Origin: Desulfobulbaceae bacterium
GTDB lineage: Bacteria > Desulfobacterota > Desulfobulbia > Desulfobulbales > Desulfurivibrionaceae
Direction: 5' to 3'
Assembly: GCA_003517965.1 (NCBI GenBank)
Contig: DOZO01000045.1
Location: 28,958 to 54,697, forward strand
DNA: 25,740 nucleotides
The position numbers were made by a program, and so were the translations under genes. Shown piece after piece: positions 21,758 to 25,740 of the stretch; within the stretch, counting starts at the first letter, position 1, and each line of letters starts with the position of its first letter. The notes under the pieces are model-generated. The model ran no database searches. It was not told the DNA's origin and was given only the letters and a program-made list of their open reading frames with translations.

Positions 21758-23545
21758 ATGACCCTTCCAAACGACCTATTCCAATTTTTCGGGCTGCTTG
21801 GAGCCTTGTTGCTGCTGGCACGCCCCTTCGGTACCTTCATGTCTCGGGTTTACAACGGCGAGCGCACCATTCTCTCCCCAATCCTGACTCCCTGCGAAAA
21901 TCTTTTCTATCGGATCTGCGGAGTGGATAGAACCGACGAGATGAGCTGGCAGCGCTATGCTTTAGCCATGCTGCTCTTTAACCTGGTGTTTTTCCTGACC
22001 CTGCTGGGCATGCTGTTGGCCCAACCAGTCCTGCCCTTCAATCCCCAGGGACTGCCTGACCTCTCCTGGCCCCTGGCACTCAATACGGCGGTCAGCTTTA
22101 TCACCAACACCAACTGGCAGAACTATTCGGGCGAATCCACTCTCAGCTATTTCACCCAGGTGGTCGGGCTCACGGTACACAATTTTGTCTCCGCCGCCAG
22201 CGGCATGGCCATCGTCATCGCCCTGATCCGTGGCTTTGTCCGGCGCACCACCGCCACCATAGGCAACTTCTGGGTAGACCTTACCCGATCCGTTCTCTAC
22301 ATCCTTCTACCGTTATCGCTGGTCGCCGCCGTTTTCCTGGTCTCCCAGGGAGCAATCCAGAACTTCAGCGACTATAAAACAGTACCGCTCACCCAGTCAC
22401 TCAGCTACGACAAACCGAAACTGAATGCAATGGGCAGTCCCATGTTGGACCAGGCCGGCAAGCCGCTCACCGAAAAAGCGATCGCGAAAGAGGCCACCAT
22501 CCCCATGGGGCCGGTGGCCTCCCAGGAGGCGATCAAGGAGCTGGGCACCAACGGCGGCGGTTTTTTCAACGCCAACTCGGCCCATCCCTTTGAGAACCCC
22601 ACCCCGCTCTCCAATTTCATGGAGATTCTGCTCATCCTGCTAATCCCCGCCGCATTAACCCGTACCTTCGGGGTTATGGTGGGCAATCCCAGGCAGGGGC
22701 GGGCGCTTCTGGGAGTGATGCTTTTCCTGTTTATCGCCGCCTTTGCTGTGCTCCACTGGAGTGAGTTGGCCTCCACCCCCATGTTGCACCATCTCGGGCT
22801 CATAGGGGGCAACCTGGAAGGCAAGGAACTTCGCTTCGGCCTGCTCGGCAGCAACATGTTCTCTGTGGCCACCACCGCCACTTCCTGCGGCGCGGTTACC
22901 GCCATGCATGACTCCCTCACCCCGCTGGGCGGGCTGGTGCCACTCTCCCTGATCCTGCTGGGTGAGATTATCTTCGGCGGGGTTGGCTCAGGCCTCTATA
23001 CCATGCTGGCTTTTGCCATCATCGCTGTCTTCGTCTCCGGCCTGATGATCGGCCGTACCCCAGAATACCTGGGCAAGAAGATTGAGGTGCGGGAGATGTG
23101 GATGTCCATTGTCATCATCCTAATCTCCGGCATCGTGGTCTTGATCTCCTCCGGGCTGGCTATGATCACCCCCTCCGCCACTGCCTCCATGGCAAATCCG
23201 GGGGCGCATGGCCTCTCCGAGGTACTCTATGCCTTTGCCTCCATGGCCAATAACAACGGTAGCGCCTTTACGGGCCTTACCGGCAACACCAACTTCTACA
23301 ACCTGCTGGGGGCGCTGGCTATGCTGATCGGCCGCTACGTTCCCGCCATCGCCGTGTTAGCCATGGCAGGCGGTCTGGCGGAGAAAAAATACGTTTCCCC
23401 CAGTCTGGGGACGTTACCCACCGATCAGTTCCCCTTTGCCTTCTGGTTGACCATAGTCATCCTGATCGTCGGTGCCCTGACCTTTTTCCCGGCTCTGGCT
23501 TTAGGGCCGATTGTCGAACATCTTTCCATGACGGGAGTCAACTAA
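21758..23545 (+). CDS. kdpA: Potassium-transporting ATPase subunit A (KdpA)
   Basis: KdpA is the K+-selective channel-like subunit of the high-affinity KdpFABC pump in the inner membrane. The 595-residue protein is slightly longer than the E. coli one (557). It has L-A-R-P-F-G early and T-N-T-N-W-Q-N-Y-S-G-E, the first selectivity-filter region. Further filter-like segments are G-T-N-G-G-G-F-F-N-A-N-S-A-H-P-F-E-N-P, T-S-C-G-A-V-T-A-M-H-D-S, and M-A-N-N-N-G-S-A-F. It ends with A-L-T-F-F-P-A-L-A-L-G-P. AAGGAGG lies 13 bases before the ATG, a rather long spacing. kdpB follows after 3 bp. Confidence 0.98.
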   Translation: MTLPNDLFQFFGLLGALLLLARPFGTFMSRVYNGERTILSPILTPCENLFYRICGVDRTDEMSWQRYALAMLLFNLVFFLTLLGMLLAQPVLPFNPQGLPDLSWPLALNTAVSFITNTNWQNYSGESTLSYFTQVVGLTVHNFVSAASGMAIVIALIRGFVRRTTATIGNFWVDLTRSVLYILLPLSLVAAVFLVSQGAIQNFSDYKTVPLTQSLSYDKPKLNAMGSPMLDQAGKPLTEKAIAKEATIPMGPVASQEAIKELGTNGGGFFNANSAHPFENPTPLSNFMEILLILLIPAALTRTFGVMVGNPRQGRALLGVMLFLFIAAFAVLHWSELASTPMLHHLGLIGGNLEGKELRFGLLGSNMFSVATTATSCGAVTAMHDSLTPLGGLVPLSLILLGEIIFGGVGSGLYTMLAFAIIAVFVSGLMIGRTPEYLGKKIEVREMWMSIVIILISGIVVLISSGLAMITPSATASMANPGAHGLSEVLYAFASMANNNGSAFTGLTGNTNFYNLLGALAMLIGRYVPAIAVLAMAGGLAEKKYVSPSLGTLPTDQFPFAFWLTIVILIVGALTFFPALALGPIVEHLSMTGVN

Positions 23546-23548
23546 GCC

Positions 23549-25618
23549 ATGTCCAAACATCTTTCTGAACAAAAATCGATCTTTGATGCCGCCTTGCTGC
23601 GCGCCGCCTTGGTAGAGGCGGTCAAGAAGCTTGATCCGCGCAGCCTGTGGCGAAACCCGGTGATGCTCTGTATTGAAATCGCCAGCTGCATTACGGTAAT
23701 TACCTTCATCATGTCGCTCACCGGCGCAGGCCGCGAACCAGCCTGGTTTACCGGTCAGGTTTCAGTCTGGCTCTGGCTGACCGTACTCTTCGCCACCTTT
23801 GCCGAAGCGCTGGCCGAGGGTAGGGGCAAGGCACGGGCTGCGTCACTACGCAAATCGCGTACCGATGTGGTTGCCAAACGGTTAGCCAGCGCCGACCCTG
23901 GTGGCACCACTACTACAGTGAACGCCAGCCAGCTCCGCAAGGGCGAGCACATTCTCGCAGAAACAAACGAAGTTATTGCTGGAGACGGCGAGATCATCCA
24001 CGGCGCTGCCTTGGTCAACGAGTCGGCAGTAACCGGCGAGTCCGCCCCGGTGGTGCGCGAGTCCGGCGGCGACCGCAGCGCAGTGACCGGCGGCACTACC
24101 GTGGTCTCCGGCAGCGTGGTGATACGGATTACCGCTGATCCCGGCGAAACCTTCCTCGACCGGATGATCTCCCTGATCGAGGGGGCCAAGCGACGCAAAA
24201 CCCCCAACGAGGTAGCCTTAGAGGTGCTGCTCATCGCGCTCACCCTGGTCTTCCTGCTGGTCTGCGCCAACATTTACCCACTTTCCATCTACAGTGTTGC
24301 GGCCACCGGCCTTGGCCACCCGGTATCGCTTACCGTGCTGGTGGCTCTGTTCGTCTGCCTGGCACCCACCACCATCGCCGCGCTGCTGCCAGCCATCGGC
24401 ATCGCCGGCATGGACCGTTTATTCCAGAAAAACGTTATCGCTCTCTCCGGTCGGGCTATAGAGGCGGCGGGCGACGTCAACATACTACTTTTGGATAAGA
24501 CCGGCACCATCACCTACGGCAACCGGGAAGCGGTGGAATTCATTCCGGTGGGCAACCACAGCGAGCGCGAGATGGCCGAGGCGGCCCTGATAGCGTCATT
24601 GGCCGACGAAACCCCGGAGGGCCGAAGTATCGTGACCCTGGCCAGACAGCGGTTTAAACTTGATCAACAGGTAATGCCCATCGATGGTGAGCCGGTTGAG
24701 TTCAGTGCCGGGACCCGTCTCTCCGGCCTCAATACGGCAGGAAAGCAGTATCGCAAGGGCGCTGCCGATTCCCTGGTCGCCTTTGTGCATGGATTGGAAG
24801 GGGAGTCCATCCCCTCCGATCTGGCCCAGGTGGTCGATCGCGTCGCCCGGGCCGGCGCCACTCCGCTGGTGGTCTGTTGCGGCACCGAGATTTTCGGGGT
24901 AGTCAACCTCAAGGACATCGTCAAAACCGGCATCCAGGAGCGCTTCTGCCAGCTGCGGGCCATGGGAATCAAGACAGTGATGATCACCGGCGACAATCCA
25001 CTCACCGCCGCAGCCATCGCCGCTGAAGCCCAGGTGGATGATTTCCTGGCTCAAGCCACGCCAGAGGACAAGCTACGCCTGATCAAGGAGAGCCAGGAGG
25101 CGGGCTTCATGGTGGCCATGACCGGCGACGGCACCAACGACGCCCCGGCCCTGGCTCAGGCCGACGTGGCGGTAGCCATGAATACCGGCACCCAGGCGGC
25201 TCGGGAAGCAGCCAACATCATCGATCTGGATAGTAATCCCACTAAGCTGTTGGATATCGTAGAGGTGGGCAAGCAGATCCTGATGACCAGAGGCAACCTC
25301 ACCACCTTCAGCATCTCAAACGACATCGCCAAGTATTTTGCCATCATCCCGGCGGCCTTGCTCTCCATCTATCCTCAGCTTGGAGCGCTGAACGTCATGC
25401 GATTGGCCAGCCCACAGAGCGCCATTCTCTCGGCGGTAATTTTCAATGCCCTGGTCATCCCTTTTCTGGTGCCACTGGCCCTTAAGGGCACCAAATTCCG
25501 CCCCATGCCGGCGGAAAAGCTGCTGATCTCGAACCTGATGGTTTACGGGGTGGGCGGCATTATCGTTCCCTTTGTCGGCATCAAGGCTATCGACTTAGTG
25601 ATTGGTTTATTTGTATAA
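23549..25618 (+). CDS. kdpB: Potassium-transporting ATPase ATP-binding subunit (KdpB)
   Basis: KdpB is the P-type ATPase subunit that powers K+ uptake. At 689 residues it is full length. T-G-E-S (162-165) is the actuator-domain motif, whose serine is the inhibitory phosphorylation site known in E. coli KdpB. C-L-A-P-T-T-I-A (270-277) is the membrane motif, Asp316 in D-K-T-G-T-I-T is the phosphorylated residue, and M-T-G-D-G-T-N-D-A-P-A-L closes the P domain. Seven or so membrane helices are visible. kdpC should follow, but only a repeat element begins within 3 bp of the stop, so kdpC must start beyond the window. Confidence 0.98.
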   Translation: MSKHLSEQKSIFDAALLRAALVEAVKKLDPRSLWRNPVMLCIEIASCITVITFIMSLTGAGREPAWFTGQVSVWLWLTVLFATFAEALAEGRGKARAASLRKSRTDVVAKRLASADPGGTTTTVNASQLRKGEHILAETNEVIAGDGEIIHGAALVNESAVTGESAPVVRESGGDRSAVTGGTTVVSGSVVIRITADPGETFLDRMISLIEGAKRRKTPNEVALEVLLIALTLVFLLVCANIYPLSIYSVAATGLGHPVSLTVLVALFVCLAPTTIAALLPAIGIAGMDRLFQKNVIALSGRAIEAAGDVNILLLDKTGTITYGNREAVEFIPVGNHSEREMAEAALIASLADETPEGRSIVTLARQRFKLDQQVMPIDGEPVEFSAGTRLSGLNTAGKQYRKGAADSLVAFVHGLEGESIPSDLAQVVDRVARAGATPLVVCCGTEIFGVVNLKDIVKTGIQERFCQLRAMGIKTVMITGDNPLTAAAIAAEAQVDDFLAQATPEDKLRLIKESQEAGFMVAMTGDGTNDAPALAQADVAVAMNTGTQAAREAANIIDLDSNPTKLLDIVEVGKQILMTRGNLTTFSISNDIAKYFAIIPAALLSIYPQLGALNVMRLASPQSAILSAVIFNALVIPFLVPLALKGTKFRPMPAEKLLISNLMVYGVGGIIVPFVGIKAIDLVIGLFV

Positions 25619-25620
25619 TG

Positions 25621-25740
25621 GTAACTATTCAGCCGCACCACATCTGCGTTATCGGCACTGCTGCCGATGATTGACAGTCATCGGCCTGCTCATGTGCAAT
25701 AACACACTTCGCAGACCTCTTTGTCGGACACTTCTGCCGA
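25621..25740. repeat. MITE-like palindromic intergenic repeat, copy 2 (cut by window end)
   Basis: This begins GTAACTATTCAGCC, like the termini of copy 1, and holds hairpin ATCGGCA/TGCCGAT (25651-25668). The core 25682-25727 is the inverted counterpart of 20123-20168 (42 of 46 identical). It carries an extra hairpin of about 26 bp on its left side relative to copy 1. Its far terminus lies outside the window. It separates kdpB from whatever follows, where kdpC is normally overlapping or adjacent. Confidence 0.75.

Noticed and set aside
21723..21761. Short frame as kdpF
   Set aside because: The 12-residue product is charged (H-H-K-E-E-K-H), whereas KdpF is a hydrophobic membrane peptide of about 30 residues.
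10143..25740. Further VR copies, other DUF1566-type targets, CRISPR arrays or tRNA genes
   Set aside because: I looked for the TR 3' motif (GTGTTTGGAGTGCGG) and for regularly spaced repeats or tRNA-like cloverleaves and saw none; only one VR is present in the window.

Overview
This is a chromosomal window from a Gram-negative bacterium. It is probably a deltaproteobacterium (Desulfobacterota), and a Desulfobulbales-like sulfur-cycle anaerobe is my best guess. The reasons are an AhbD-type radical SAM heme enzyme beside hemE and hemH, an iron alcohol dehydrogenase in a housekeeping operon, an mre/PBP2/RodA rod-shape operon, and the overall protein style. The lineage is inferred, not proven.

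Region 1 (1-3343) is the accessory highlight. After the 3' end of pheA lies a complete, compact diversity-generating retroelement (DGR). It consists of a variable lipoprotein ending in a C-type-lectin/DUF1566-like domain (357-1103), its variable repeat VR (989-1108), a strong hairpin (1170-1192), avd (1214-1615), the template repeat TR (1736-1855) and the reverse transcriptase (1850-3343). TR and VR align over 120 bp without gaps. All 14 differences fall on TR adenines, which is the signature of adenine-directed mutagenic retrohoming. Two architectural oddities stand out. The TR runs directly into the RT start codon with no spacer. The RT also carries a C-terminal extension that resembles the mismatch-recognition domain I of MutS, with a G-S-Y-F-E motif matching the MutS G-x-F-Y-E motif.

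Region 2 (3330-5491) holds a small secreted protein convergent with the RT, a ribbon-helix-helix/RelE toxin-antitoxin pair with its own promoter, and moaA on the minus strand.

Region 3 (5688-10142) is a plus-strand operon tsaD - DUF2062 - rsmA - Fe-ADH (tRNA t6A, membrane protein, 16S rRNA methylation, alcohol/aldehyde oxidoreduction). It meets a convergent exported DUF3108 protein.

Region 4 (10457-16155) is the cell-shape operon mreB-mreC-mreD-mrdA-rodA, which gives cytoskeleton, scaffold, and the PBP2 transpeptidase/RodA glycosyltransferase pair.

Region 5 (16191-19917, minus strand) is a heme cluster ahbD-hemE-HD hydrolase-hemH. It is followed by a PIN-PhoH ATPase (20200-21519, minus strand).

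Region 6 (21758-25618) holds kdpA and kdpB of the high-affinity K+ pump. No kdpF was found, and kdpC must lie beyond the window. Two inverted copies of a hairpin-rich, MITE-like intergenic repeat sit at the 3' ends of the PhoH gene (20072-20203) and of kdpB (25621 to the window end).
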